Positions 45,235 to 53,349 of a DNA stretch of 64,000 nucleotides are shown piece after piece. Under the pieces are notes generated by a model that was not told the origin of the DNA, did not search any database, and saw nothing but the letters and a program-made list of their open reading frames with translations. The translations under genes and the position numbers were made by a program. Each line of letters opens with the position of its first letter. The first letter of the stretch is position 1. The stretch lies in NCBI GenBank assembly GCA_002892395.1, contig NBBL01000007.1, positions 124,130 through 188,129 of the forward strand, given 5' to 3'. This DNA is from Lachnospiraceae bacterium. GTDB lineage: Bacteria; Bacillota; Clostridia; Lachnospirales; Lachnospiraceae.

Positions 45235-45981
45235 CTACATGTTTTTTTTTCGGTAAATATAATGGGCGGAAGCAATCGAAAGAACCGTCAGATACAAAAG
45301 CAAAATTCCGCTTCCTCTGCTGAACAAAATCGCTGCTCCGGACTCTTCGCCTTCCGCAGCGCTTCGAATCAGTGCACTTGCCTGCGAAAGCGGCAGAATT
45401 CGTATCAGTGGTCGAATCCGGACCGGCATCCGCTCAATGGGAAAAAATGTATTGCAGAGAAAGGACATGGGCGTCATGACGTATGCAGTGAGCCGCGGCG
45501 CGTCCGCATAGCTCTTTGCCGTAAAGGAGAGCCAAAGCCCCAGAGTCGCAAACACCATGCCGTTTAACAGCAGGATGCACACCGCCTCTGTCCCAAACCG
45601 GAGTTGCATGCCAAGCGGCGCCGTGACCAGAATAATCAGAACGCCGGAATACAGTCCCCGGAGACTTCCTCCGATCACCTGCCCCAGCAGAAACTGCCAG
45701 AGGGGCGTGGGGGAAATCATGACCTGATCCAGCGCCTTCTCATAAAGCCGCTGCACACTCATGTTCTGAATCACGGCGCCGAAGCTTCCCGTCATAGACG
45801 CCATGGAAACCAGCCCGGGAATCAGGAAAGAGAGATATGGTCTCCCGTCCGACCCGGTCTCAATATTTTGTCCGAACACCAGGAGATAAAGCAACGGTGC
45901 CAGGATGGCCGCCGCTGTGATCTTCAAATAATCACGTCTGAATTCCGTCCATTTCTCCCATAAAACCGTGACAATACCCAT
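45235..45981 (-). CDS. ABC-2 type transporter permease
   Basis: The 248-residue membrane protein has six helices of the ABC-2 family, starting with WTEFRRDYLKITAAAILAPLLYLLVFG and with the FLCNTFFPIERMP segment typical of these permeases. With the ATPase encoded upstream (50-base overlap) it should form an exporter. Substrate unknown. Confidence 0.88.
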   Translation of the reverse strand: MGIVTVLWEKWTEFRRDYLKITAAAILAPLLYLLVFGQNIETGSDGRPYLSFLIPGLVSMASMTGSFGAVIQNMSVQRLYEKALDQVMISPTPLWQFLLGQVIGGSLRGLYSGVLIILVTAPLGMQLRFGTEAVCILLLNGMVFATLGLWLSFTAKSYADAPRLTAYVMTPMSFLCNTFFPIERMPVRIRPLIRILPLSQASALIRSAAEGEESGAAILFSRGSGILLLYLTVLSIASAHYIYRKKNM

Positions 45982-46792
45982 GGATAAACACGTCCTCCAG
46001 ATTCGTATTTCTTAACGCGGCGCCGTCTTTACACCGGGTTAAGAACGCCAGCGCATCCTTTCGCATGTGAAAATAACGGCTCACAATCCGCTCCCCATCA
46101 AAGTCATCCACCGCATACCGTCCGAGACCGGCAATCAGCTCCGATGGAACCCCCATCCTCTCCAGACTTCCGTTCCGGATGAATGCGACCCGATCGCAGA
46201 GCTGCTCCGCTTCCTCCATGTAGTGTGTTGTCAAAAGAATGCTGATTTTATTTTCCTTCAGCCGACGAAGCAAATCCCAGGTCTGCCGCCGGGAGATGGC
46301 ATCCATTCCGGCTGTCGGCTCATCCAGCAGCAAAACCTCCGGATCCACCATGAGCCCGCGGCAGATCATCAGCCGCCGCTTCATCCCCCCGGAAAGGTCG
46401 CGCACCCGCTTTCTTCGATGCCCAAGAAGTCCTGCGTAAGCCAGCAGAGACTCCGTTTTTTCCCGAATCTCCTGTTTCTTCATCCGGTACAGCCGACCCT
46501 GATATTCCATGACCTCGTCCATGTTCATATCAAGCCGCATGGAGTATTCCTGTGTGATAACGCTGAGCTTCCGCCTGAGCCCCGCCGCGCCCCTCGTCAG
46601 CTTCATTCCGTCGATTCGAATCTCTCCCGCCGTCGGAAGCAAAACCGTTGAAAGCATGCGGATGGTGGTCGTCTTTCCCGATCCGTTGGGCCCGAGAAGC
46701 CCGAAAAATTCCCCATCTTGAATGCGGAAGGAGAGTCTGTTCACGGCGGTTTCCTCCCCATAGCGCTTGGTCAGCGAAAGGAGCTCAATCAT
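45932..46792 (-). CDS. ABC-2 type transporter ATPase
   Basis: The start at 46792 follows AAGGAGCTGCAGG and gives 286 residues. Walker A is GPNGSGKTTTIRML, signature DLSGGMKRRLMICRG, Walker B EVLLLDEPTAGMD. A DrrA/CcmA-type exporter ATPase is likely. The start lies eight bases inside the end of cobI, linking the exporter to the tetrapyrrole genes. Confidence 0.92.
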   Translation of the reverse strand: MIELLSLTKRYGEETAVNRLSFRIQDGEFFGLLGPNGSGKTTTIRMLSTVLLPTAGEIRIDGMKLTRGAAGLRRKLSVITQEYSMRLDMNMDEVMEYQGRLYRMKKQEIREKTESLLAYAGLLGHRRKRVRDLSGGMKRRLMICRGLMVDPEVLLLDEPTAGMDAISRRQTWDLLRRLKENKISILLTTHYMEEAEQLCDRVAFIRNGSLERMGVPSELIAGLGRYAVDDFDGERIVSRYFHMRKDALAFLTRCKDGAALRNTNLEDVFIHGYCHGFMGEMDGIQT

Positions 46793-47501
46793 CCTGCAGC
46801 TCCTTAGGGTTTGCCTCGTTGTTCTCCTTCGCAATCATCAGGGAAAAATAGCCTGCATCATCCGGAATCTGCTCTGCACCGGTATATCGCTTCTGTGACG
46901 CCATGCCGCAGTTTTCCACCATGCAAACCTGCTTCCCGCTCCGCTTCAGAAGCTCCTTCACCTCCTTCATATGACTTCCGCTTTTCATCAGAACACATGT
47001 GCCGTCATAGGAAAGCTCCTCCTTCAGGCGATGCATCGCCGGGATAATGTGAAGCGGCTCTCTCCACTCTGCCAATGGGATCCCCAGCACCGCGGCGGCA
47101 GCGCAAAACGACGGAACCCCATTGATATAGACCGTCTGAAATCCCGACTTTTTTACAATTTTTTCCAGATAAGAAAAGGTGGAATAAATCGTGGAATCTC
47201 CCAATGTGAGAAAGCCCACCGATTTTCCCTGCAAGAGAACTCGTTCAATTTGCTCCGCCCCTCGCCTGTGCGCCCGTTCCATCACGCTTCGATCCATCAC
47301 CATGGGCATCAAAATCGGAAGCAGCTCCTTTCTTTCCAGCCCCGGAGCCGCCCGCACCGCAATTCGATAAGCCGTGGTCTCCCTTACATTCTCGCCGGGG
47401 GCAGCAATCACATCCGATGCCCGAATGGCTTTCAGCGCCTTCTGCGTCATAAGCTCCGGGTCTCCCGGTCCCACGCCGATCCCATAGAAAACTCCTGTCA
47501 T
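46785..47501 (-). CDS. cobI: Precorrin-2 C20-methyltransferase CobI/CbiL
   Basis: The start at 47501 follows AGGGGAGAAG and gives 238 residues, the normal size. GIGVGPGDPELMTQKALK is the SAM-dependent tetrapyrrole methyltransferase entry motif; GFLTLGDSTIYSTFSYL and INGVPSFCAAAAVLGIPLAE fit the CobI/CbiL type. It adds the C20 methyl group to (cobalt-)precorrin-2, committing it to cobalamin. Other cobalamin genes are not in the window. Confidence 0.92.
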   Translation of the reverse strand: MTGVFYGIGVGPGDPELMTQKALKAIRASDVIAAPGENVRETTAYRIAVRAAPGLERKELLPILMPMVMDRSVMERAHRRGAEQIERVLLQGKSVGFLTLGDSTIYSTFSYLEKIVKKSGFQTVYINGVPSFCAAAAVLGIPLAEWREPLHIIPAMHRLKEELSYDGTCVLMKSGSHMKEVKELLKRSGKQVCMVENCGMASQKRYTGAEQIPDDAGYFSLMIAKENNEANPKELQDD

Positions 47502-47518
47502 ACTGCTTCTCCCCTTCT

Positions 47519-49129
47519 TCACACCGTTTCGGATTCGGCTCTTCCCTGCCTTCTCCTTTGAAAGTCCTGCTCCATCACCGCAGCAATTCCCTCCGCCGTG
47601 TATACGGCGGCGACAAGCGGCTCCCGTCCGGTTTCCCGCCGGAATGCTTCTGCTGTGTATTCTCCGATGCATACCGGTATCACCCGATCCGGTATTTCCA
47701 TCTTTGCAATGCTCATTCTGACACAGCCCGCACTTCCGAAGACGATATAATCTGTCTCTGCTTTCCATCGCTTCCCTTCGGAGACCGGTTCCTGTTCTTC
47801 TTTCGTTCCGCCTTCCGGCTTGTTTCCCCTTTTTCTCCACGGAATACCGTCCGTTTTATCCATCGGAACCATCTTATAAATCGGAAGGTCGGTGTAAGGG
47901 ATTCCTCGTTCCCGCAGCGCATCGGTCAATTCCGCAGAACCGTCCTCCGACCGCAAAATCAACACCCTTCCTTCCTGAACGGTCTCTCCCAGCGCCCTTC
48001 CCAGTGCCTTTGCCGTATATTGCGCCGGGATAAGGTCTGCCGCAAAGCCCCGCCTCCTCAACACCCCTGCGGTTCCGCTTCCGATACAGGCGAACCGAAT
48101 CCCCCACAGGCCGCGAAGATCAAAGCCCGCATCCGCCAGATGCCGGAAGAAAATCTCGACTCCGTTTCCGCTGGTGAAGACAATCCACCGATAATCCCCT
48201 GTCTTAAGCGCTGCCAAAATCTGCTCCGTCCTAGGGACAAGCTCCATGCAAGGCCGCCGAAGGACAGACGCGCCTCTTTCTTCCAGCCTGTCTGCCATTC
48301 GCTCTGTAAAAGAGCGGGTCCCCGTTACAGTCGCAGAGCAACCCTTCAGAGCGTCTCTCATCTCCCGTTTGTCCGGCTCCTCTCTTTGCCCTGTCCCCTG
48401 CTTTCCCTCTCTCAAATCCAAGGCTGCAGTTTCTCCCACCACCAGGATCCCCGGCGTCGATGCCTGCTCTGCCTGCACTGCGATGGTTCCAAGGGTTCCG
48501 TCGATTCTTTCTTCCGCAGCAGTAAACCCCCTGGTCAACACAGCCGCAGGAGTCTTGGGATCTTTTCCGAAGCGCATCAGCCGCTCCGTGATTTCTTTTA
48601 AAGAGCGAATTCCCATGAGGAAAATGAGTGTCCCTCGCAGCTTCGCCAACGCCTCATAATTTTCTTCCTGCTCCGTTGCCGTATGTCCGGTCACCACCGT
48701 GAATGACTGCGCAGCCCCCCGGTGGGTCACCGGAATTCCCATGTGCTCCGGCACTGCGACAGCCGATGTAATGCCGGGAATGACACGGCAGCGAATCCCC
48801 AGTTTGCGAAGAGCCAAAAGCTCCTCTCCGCCTCTTCCGAACACAAAGCTGTCCCCGCCCTTCAGGCGGACAACGCACCTTCCCCGCTTCGCTTCCTCCG
48901 CCAGCATCCGGTTGATTTCCTCCTGCTTCATGCTGTGCGCACCGGAGCGCTTCCCCACATAAACGGTTCGACACCCCTCTTCGATTTCTTCCAATAAGGC
49001 AGGGTCAATCAGATCATCATAAATCAGGATTTCCGCTTTTTTCAGCGCCTGCATACCGGAGATTGTCATCAACCCCCTTTCGCATCCTGCGCCCACCAGA
49101 ATCACTTCCCCTGTTTTTTGCTCATCCAT
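47519..49129 (-). CDS. CobA-HemD fusion: uroporphyrinogen III methyltransferase and synthase
   Basis: The start at 49129 (ACGGAG upstream, inside the hemC end) gives 536 residues. Residues 1-245 are a SUMT/CobA domain (VGAGCERGLMTISGMQAL, VRLKGGDSFVFGRGGEE, GITSAVAVPEHMGIPVTHRG). Residues about 290-530 are a HemD domain that closes the ring to uroporphyrinogen III. A single chain thus makes precorrin-2 from the HemC product. An about 30-residue Lys/Glu/Gly-rich insert lies within the HemD half. Confidence 0.92.
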   Translation of the reverse strand: MDEQKTGEVILVGAGCERGLMTISGMQALKKAEILIYDDLIDPALLEEIEEGCRTVYVGKRSGAHSMKQEEINRMLAEEAKRGRCVVRLKGGDSFVFGRGGEELLALRKLGIRCRVIPGITSAVAVPEHMGIPVTHRGAAQSFTVVTGHTATEQEENYEALAKLRGTLIFLMGIRSLKEITERLMRFGKDPKTPAAVLTRGFTAAEERIDGTLGTIAVQAEQASTPGILVVGETAALDLREGKQGTGQREEPDKREMRDALKGCSATVTGTRSFTERMADRLEERGASVLRRPCMELVPRTEQILAALKTGDYRWIVFTSGNGVEIFFRHLADAGFDLRGLWGIRFACIGSGTAGVLRRRGFAADLIPAQYTAKALGRALGETVQEGRVLILRSEDGSAELTDALRERGIPYTDLPIYKMVPMDKTDGIPWRKRGNKPEGGTKEEQEPVSEGKRWKAETDYIVFGSAGCVRMSIAKMEIPDRVIPVCIGEYTAEAFRRETGREPLVAAVYTAEGIAAVMEQDFQRRRQGRAESETV

Positions 49130-49970
49130 AAAGTTCTCCGTAAATTTCCTCACACAGCGCAGGGAGCTGTTGGTAAGTGCCTTTTCGAGCCAATCGTTTC
49201 CCTTCCGACAGCACATAAAACGTAAGATCATTCCCGGTCAGCACAGCATGAATCCCAATTGCCTTGGTGCAGTCCGCCTTCAATCTCCGAAACAGCATGC
49301 GCTCAGCGACAAAGCGCTTCGCTGCCTCTGCATCGTTGATTTTTTGTAATAGTTTCCGCGTCGCCGAATCCCGCTCCCGGCACTCCACTGCCAAAAGTCC
49401 CTGACAAGGAGCCGGGATCATTTCCTCCACTGAAAAACAGCGGCTTTCATACCCGTCCATGGAAAGGGAAAGGCGTTCCATCCCCCCGGCTGCGAGAATG
49501 ATGCCGTCATATTCCCCGGCTTCCAGCTTTTTTAACCGTGTGTCTATGTTGCCCCGGATGTTTCGAAACACTGCCTCAGGATTCCGGGCGGCATACTCTG
49601 CCATACGTCTCGGACTTCCGGTGCCGATCACCGGTTGCGGCCGCTCCGTTCTTTTTCTGAGGCGAATGAGGCAGTCCCGCGGGTCTGCCGCATCCGGAAC
49701 ACATCCGATGCAAAGTCCTTCCGCCAGCATATAAGGAAGATCCTTCCCGCTGTGGACTGCCACGTCCGCCTCTCCGTTCAAAAGCTTTTTCTCCAATTCA
49801 CGGATAAACAGCCCATTTCCGCCGATCTCTTTGAGCGCCCCGAGGCGATCCCGATCCCCTTTCGTAGAGACCACAAGGAGCTGTACTGAAATGCCAAGTG
49901 CCTCCAGCTTCTTTTTTACAATGTCCGCCTGGGAAAGCGCAAGTGCACTTCCTCTCGTCGCAAGAATCAT
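49122..49970 (-). CDS. hemC: Porphobilinogen deaminase HemC
   Basis: The start at 49970 overlaps the upstream stop by four bases and gives 282 residues. ILATRGSALALSQADIV, VHSGKDLPY and GTGSPRR are conserved; the cofactor-bearing cysteine lies in KADCTKAIG, where the usual GGCxxP is altered to ADCTKA. It joins four porphobilinogens into hydroxymethylbilane. hemA, hemL and hemB are not in the window. Confidence 0.93.
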   Translation of the reverse strand: MILATRGSALALSQADIVKKKLEALGISVQLLVVSTKGDRDRLGALKEIGGNGLFIRELEKKLLNGEADVAVHSGKDLPYMLAEGLCIGCVPDAADPRDCLIRLRKRTERPQPVIGTGSPRRMAEYAARNPEAVFRNIRGNIDTRLKKLEAGEYDGIILAAGGMERLSLSMDGYESRCFSVEEMIPAPCQGLLAVECRERDSATRKLLQKINDAEAAKRFVAERMLFRRLKADCTKAIGIHAVLTGNDLTFYVLSEGKRLARKGTYQQLPALCEEIYGELYG

Positions 49971-50746
49971 AGCCCGTCTCCCGCCTCTGCTCTGCATTCC
50001 TCCGCTGACTCGCCCTCTTCCGTCTCTGCTCTGCTTCTACGTTTCTTCGCTGGCTCTCTGTCTTCCGCTGTCTTCCGGCTTCCCTCTGCTCTGTGTTCCT
50101 CCGCTGACTCGCCCTCTTCCGCTCGTTTCCGGCTTTGCTCCACTTCGCGTTGACAGCTTCCGTCCAAGGCCCGCCTCCGAATCTCTTCCTCTGAAATCGT
50201 TTCCCCCGCCAACAACGCATTCAACAACCATTGATAGAGTACTGCTCTCTCCCGTTGGGTCTTCAAAAGCCCCGGAACCCATGTGCGCACTTCTTCCATG
50301 CGATTCAAAACAGACTCGATCTCCTGCGGAATTGCTTTTTCCACCCGTTGTCTCAGCTTTTTGGCATAAGCCGGACTGGCGCCGCAGGTGGAAATTGCCA
50401 CAACCAGCGGGCCTCGCTTCACGATGCTCGGAAAAAAGAAGGTGCAAAGCTTTGCTTCATCTACCACATTGATTTTCTTTCCCGTCTCCCGGCAGAGCGC
50501 TGCGATCCGGCGATCCGTCTCCGGATTCCCCGTTGCCGCAATCACATAATCGCCGCGCCTAAGATCATCCGGCTCAAAGCGTTTTTGGATCACAGGGCAG
50601 TCCGTGATCTCGGTTTTCTCCGCCAAAATCAGAATGCGATGGGTAAACTGCCGCAAAACCCGTATCTTATGCCGCGCCACGGCGCCGCCTCCGACAATCA
50701 AAAATGTCTTTCCGTCAATGTCCTCATAAAATGGGAACAAATTCAT
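49967..50746 (-). CDS. SirC-like precorrin-2 dehydrogenase with repetitive tail
   Basis: The start at 50746 overlaps the bioY stop by four bases and gives 259 residues. The Rossmann domain (FLIVGGGAVARHKIRVLRQF) is that of precorrin-2 dehydrogenase, followed by the ISTCGASPAYAKKLRQRVE segment of the family. It oxidises precorrin-2 to sirohydrochlorin with NAD. The last about 55 residues are unusual: alternating Arg/Glu/Ala/Ser with repeated AEEGESAEE units, encoded by tandem-repeat DNA at 49980-50150. Confidence 0.9.
   Translation of the reverse strand: MNLFPFYEDIDGKTFLIVGGGAVARHKIRVLRQFTHRILILAEKTEITDCPVIQKRFEPDDLRRGDYVIAATGNPETDRRIAALCRETGKKINVVDEAKLCTFFFPSIVKRGPLVVAISTCGASPAYAKKLRQRVEKAIPQEIESVLNRMEEVRTWVPGLLKTQRERAVLYQWLLNALLAGETISEEEIRRRALDGSCQREVEQSRKRAEEGESAEEHRAEGSRKTAEDREPAKKRRSRAETEEGESAEECRAEAGDGL
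49980..50150. repeat. Degenerate repeats encoding the tail of the SirC-like protein
   Basis: Units such as CCTCCGCTGACTCGCCCTCT recur at about 49997 and 50098, with partial units between. The repeats are in frame and lie only in the 3' end of the gene. Confidence 0.7.
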
Positions 50747-51351
50747 AGGAAACGTCCTCCGTTTTTCCTCAGATATTTCATCTGCGGCAGAAGCCGAGCC
50801 GCCAGAAGCGACGCCATGACACAAAGCAGGAAATCCGGAATAACTGTGCTGAGAAACCACACGGTAAGGAGCTCTCTCACGCCGATTGCGGTTCCGTGGG
50901 TGAGAATATAATTAAACGAAATAAAGTAGTACAAAAGGCCGCAGCCATAATATGCCATCTCACCGCAAAACGCGGAGAACAAAAGTCTTGGAATCGTCCC
51001 CCTGTGAACCCGCTCCGCACACGCTCCCGCAATGTATGCCGCCGCCGCAAATCCGATCAGAAATCCAAAGGTGGGTCTGGCGAGATAAGCGAGCCCTCCT
51101 CCATGGGCGAAAACAGGCACGCCGGAAAGGCCGACGAGCAGATAGGAAACAACACTACAGAGTCCTTTTTCGGGCCCCAGTAGGAGTCCGGCCAGCAGGG
51201 CAAACAGAAGCTGAAGGCTGAAGGTGACCTGAAACACCCCGATCGGAATCATGATCCTGATCCACGCACCAACCGAAAGCAATGCGGCAAACAGACCGCA
51301 CCACACCACATCTGCCGTTTTGAAACATCCGAACCTGCTTCGGTTACGCAT
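50743..51351 (-). CDS. bioY: Biotin transporter BioY
   Basis: The 202-residue S-component of an ECF transporter has six helices and the BioY segments TFSLQLLFALLAGLLLGP and FAHGGGLAYLARPTFGFLIGF. It binds biotin in the membrane and needs EcfAAT from elsewhere. GGAGG lies eight bases before the ATG. It is first in the tetrapyrrole gene run. No biotin-type operator or riboswitch was recognised in the 155 bases upstream, which hold only an imperfect hairpin near 51437-51470. Confidence 0.93.
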   Translation of the reverse strand: MRNRSRFGCFKTADVVWCGLFAALLSVGAWIRIMIPIGVFQVTFSLQLLFALLAGLLLGPEKGLCSVVSYLLVGLSGVPVFAHGGGLAYLARPTFGFLIGFAAAAYIAGACAERVHRGTIPRLLFSAFCGEMAYYGCGLLYYFISFNYILTHGTAIGVRELLTVWFLSTVIPDFLLCVMASLLAARLLPQMKYLRKNGGRFL

Positions 51352-51506
51352 TCCGCTTCCTCCGATTTCTTAATGCCCATAGCAGCAGCGGTCCCCAAAG
51401 TGCCCATGACCGCTCCGGATGGTCCCGGCTTTGCCGCCCGAAGTAAGAATACCATATTTCACTCGGGAGCGCCTTCCCTTTGTCCGGCAGACTCTCTCCT
51501 GCTCTT

Positions 51507-52172
51507 TTACCCCATCTCCTGTTTCATGGAATGATATCCGATCCATACCATCCACACATATGCGCCCGTCTTCGGAATCATCAAAGCCCCGACCGGCGGT
51601 ACTGCACCTGCCAGGAGCACAACCGGAAGGTAGAACCCAAAGCTTAGCGCAATGGTAAGCCAGAGATGCCTGAAATCGGCATCGTCATGCTCCTTCCCCG
51701 ATTGATAAAACAGAGTAATCATCAGGAACCCCAAAAGCACAAACGGAATGTTTCTGTAAATGCCCCACGAGAGAGGGGGCGTCTTGCTAAGCCACTGGTT
51801 CTGCGGCATCAGTACCAGAATAATCCTCGCTGCCGAAAGCAGCCACACCACTCCTGTCAGCTTCTCTTTTCCGCAGATCCCATAGCGTTCACGCCACACA
51901 TAGTAAAGGAGCAGATAAAATAGTGTCATGGTGACTGATGTGATACACTTTCCCATGCCAAGCGCCCCGGTGTAAGCATCCAGCCCCTTCGTACTGAGTG
52001 CGACCGCTCTCGGAATCAGGTGGAAGGAATCCCCCATCCCCAGCACCAAAGCCATGACTCCGTATAAAACAAATTGTGTGACTCCTCTGCTTTCCTTGAC
52101 CATCTTTATCCCCAAAAAAAGAACCGTGAATAAATAGGCCACATCAAAAACCGTCTCAAACACTGCCTGCAT
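51507..52172 (-). CDS. Seven-helix membrane protein of unknown function
   Basis: The start at 52172 follows AAAAAGGAG and gives 221 residues. The hydrophobic profile shows seven helices with conserved-looking charged or polar residues within them (GDSFHLIPR, WGIYRNIPF). No family name was recognised. A strong promoter and two identical-type palindromes lie upstream, so expression is likely repressed until a signal is present. Confidence 0.75.
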   Translation of the reverse strand: MQAVFETVFDVAYLFTVLFLGIKMVKESRGVTQFVLYGVMALVLGMGDSFHLIPRAVALSTKGLDAYTGALGMGKCITSVTMTLFYLLLYYVWRERYGICGKEKLTGVVWLLSAARIILVLMPQNQWLSKTPPLSWGIYRNIPFVLLGFLMITLFYQSGKEHDDADFRHLWLTIALSFGFYLPVVLLAGAVPPVGALMIPKTGAYVWMVWIGYHSMKQEMG

Positions 52173-52188
52173 ATTAAAATCTCCTTTT

Positions 52189-52201
52189 TGAACATTGTTC
52201 A
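52189..52201 (-). promoter_or_regulatory. Operator-like palindrome TGAACATTGTTCA (proximal)
   Basis: A 13-bp near-perfect palindrome next to the ribosome binding site of the seven-helix gene. It differs by one base from the distal site at 52290-52302. Its core GAACATTGTTC recurs at 57846-57856. Confidence 0.6.
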
Positions 52202-52289
52202 CTTTTCGTAAACAGAAAACCCCTCCATTCCGGATGGAAGAGCTTTCATGGAACCCTATGTTCTTTCGCGCATCTCCTGTGCGCTTGGA

Positions 52290-52302
52290 TGAACGTTGTT
52301 CA
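52290..52302 (-). promoter_or_regulatory. Operator-like palindrome TGAACGTTGTTCA (distal, at the start site)
   Basis: The palindrome lies seven bases downstream of the -10 box, over the expected start of transcription, where a bound repressor would block the promoter. The form is typical of TetR-family operators. Confidence 0.65.
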
Positions 52303-52309
52303 AATATAA

Positions 52310-52338
52310 ATTTTAATTCCTCCCTCCCCCTCTGTCAA
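52310..52338 (-). promoter_or_regulatory. Consensus promoter of the seven-helix gene
   Basis: On the minus strand TTGACA (52333-52338) and TAAAAT (52310-52315) are separated by exactly 17 bases of purine-rich DNA. Confidence 0.8.
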
Positions 52339-52420
52339 GTCCGGGATCCCGTTCTTAAAATCCCGGGATCCCGTCCGACAACCAATGCTCCTTTTGCATT
52401 CCGGCATCACTGCCTGACTG

Positions 52421-52465
52421 CTGTCCGCCCGAACGCTGGCCGCCTGAACGCTGGCCGCCCGAACG
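52421..52465. repeat. 15-bp tandem repeat, three copies
   Basis: Units CTGTCCGCCCGAACG, CTGGCCGCCTGAACG and CTGGCCGCCCGAACG follow one another, with a partial fourth copy. Confidence 0.85.
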
Positions 52466-52569
52466 CTGTCCTCCTCTAACCCGCTGTCCACATGAAAATC
52501 GCATTCAGCCTGTCAGGCACCCGGATCCCCCGGACAAAACACAGTCTGTTTCGATGGGCATAATCCGGT

Positions 52570-53262
52570 TCAGCACCCGTCTCCCTTACCTCCGGGATTG
52601 CCTCCTGAAAATTTCTCCTTCAGCGCCCGATTGATCTCTGCCCGGCTCTTTCCCTGCTTCTCCATCTGTTTCACAATTTTGTATGCCTGAAACAGCGGAG
52701 ACGGGGCGATTTCCGAGCTAAAATAGCCAATTCCCATATTCCATGCAAACTGCTGGAACACATCGTCCAGCGCCCGGGAATCCAGGCCATTGGCATAGGC
52801 CTTCAAAAGCTCCCGCACCGCCTGCCGTTTTCTTCCGGCTCCAACGGCATTGGACAAAGAGAGAAGCAGGCGCACATTATAATCCAGATACCGATTCTTG
52901 CTGTTCCAGGTCAGATCCCAAAACTCCACTGCCAGCGTTCCCAGCTTTTCATCAATCATCGGATAGTTTGTAATGACCGCCGGTCTCTCCGGAATCTCCT
53001 CCAGACTCCCCTTTTTCTCGGTGCGATAGAAATAGGCGTGATACTCATTCTCCGCCGCTTTTTCGGTGTGGTGCTGGTAGCCCAGAAGATCCATAACTTC
53101 ATATAAAGGAATCGGCTCAAAGGTCTGCACCACTTCGATTCCGCTTCCCACCGGAAGCGCAGCCGCCTGCTGCTTTAAGCCCTGCAAAAAGTTTCCGGCA
53201 ACCCCTCTGACATCCATCTTCTTGAACTCCGAAACCTGATCCTTCCAATCCGCATAACCCAT
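52570..53262 (-). CDS. DUF2249-like protein with a helical C-terminal domain
   Basis: The start at 53262 follows AAGGAGG and gives 230 residues. Residues about 25-95 (GIEVVQTFEPIPLYEVMDLLGYQ) resemble DUF2249/TusA-like folds without the CPxP cysteine. The C-terminal 130 residues are helical and may be related to carboxymuconolactone-decarboxylase-like proteins, including LSNAVGAGRKRQAVRELL. Function unknown. It follows the ferredoxin-type gene by 87 bases and may share its promoter. Confidence 0.6.
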   Translation of the reverse strand: MGYADWKDQVSEFKKMDVRGVAGNFLQGLKQQAAALPVGSGIEVVQTFEPIPLYEVMDLLGYQHHTEKAAENEYHAYFYRTEKKGSLEEIPERPAVITNYPMIDEKLGTLAVEFWDLTWNSKNRYLDYNVRLLLSLSNAVGAGRKRQAVRELLKAYANGLDSRALDDVFQQFAWNMGIGYFSSEIAPSPLFQAYKIVKQMEKQGKSRAEINRALKEKFSGGNPGGKGDGC

Positions 53263-53349
53263 GATCCGCTCCTCCTTCTTTTGTGATGTACCCCTCTGAA
53301 ACAATTTGTCCGGCTTGTTTCCCCTGCAGTCAGACCCCATCCCGGCCTG

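Larger units (their letters stand above)
52173..52569. other. Regulatory spacer upstream of the seven-helix gene
   Basis: This gap holds the promoter and palindromes listed separately. It also has two GGGATCCCG palindromes (52341-52351 and 52362-52373) and a 15-bp tandem repeat (52421-52465). I see no gene in it. Confidence 0.6.

Noticed and set aside
46785-47840. A 351-residue form of CobI
   Set aside because: The first 113 codons are an out-of-frame reading of the HemD end; the ATG at 47501 has a ribosome binding site and begins the family motif.
51352-51506. Riboswitch or biotin-repressor site before bioY
   Set aside because: Only an imperfect hairpin was found; no match to the known riboswitch cores that I can recognise by eye.
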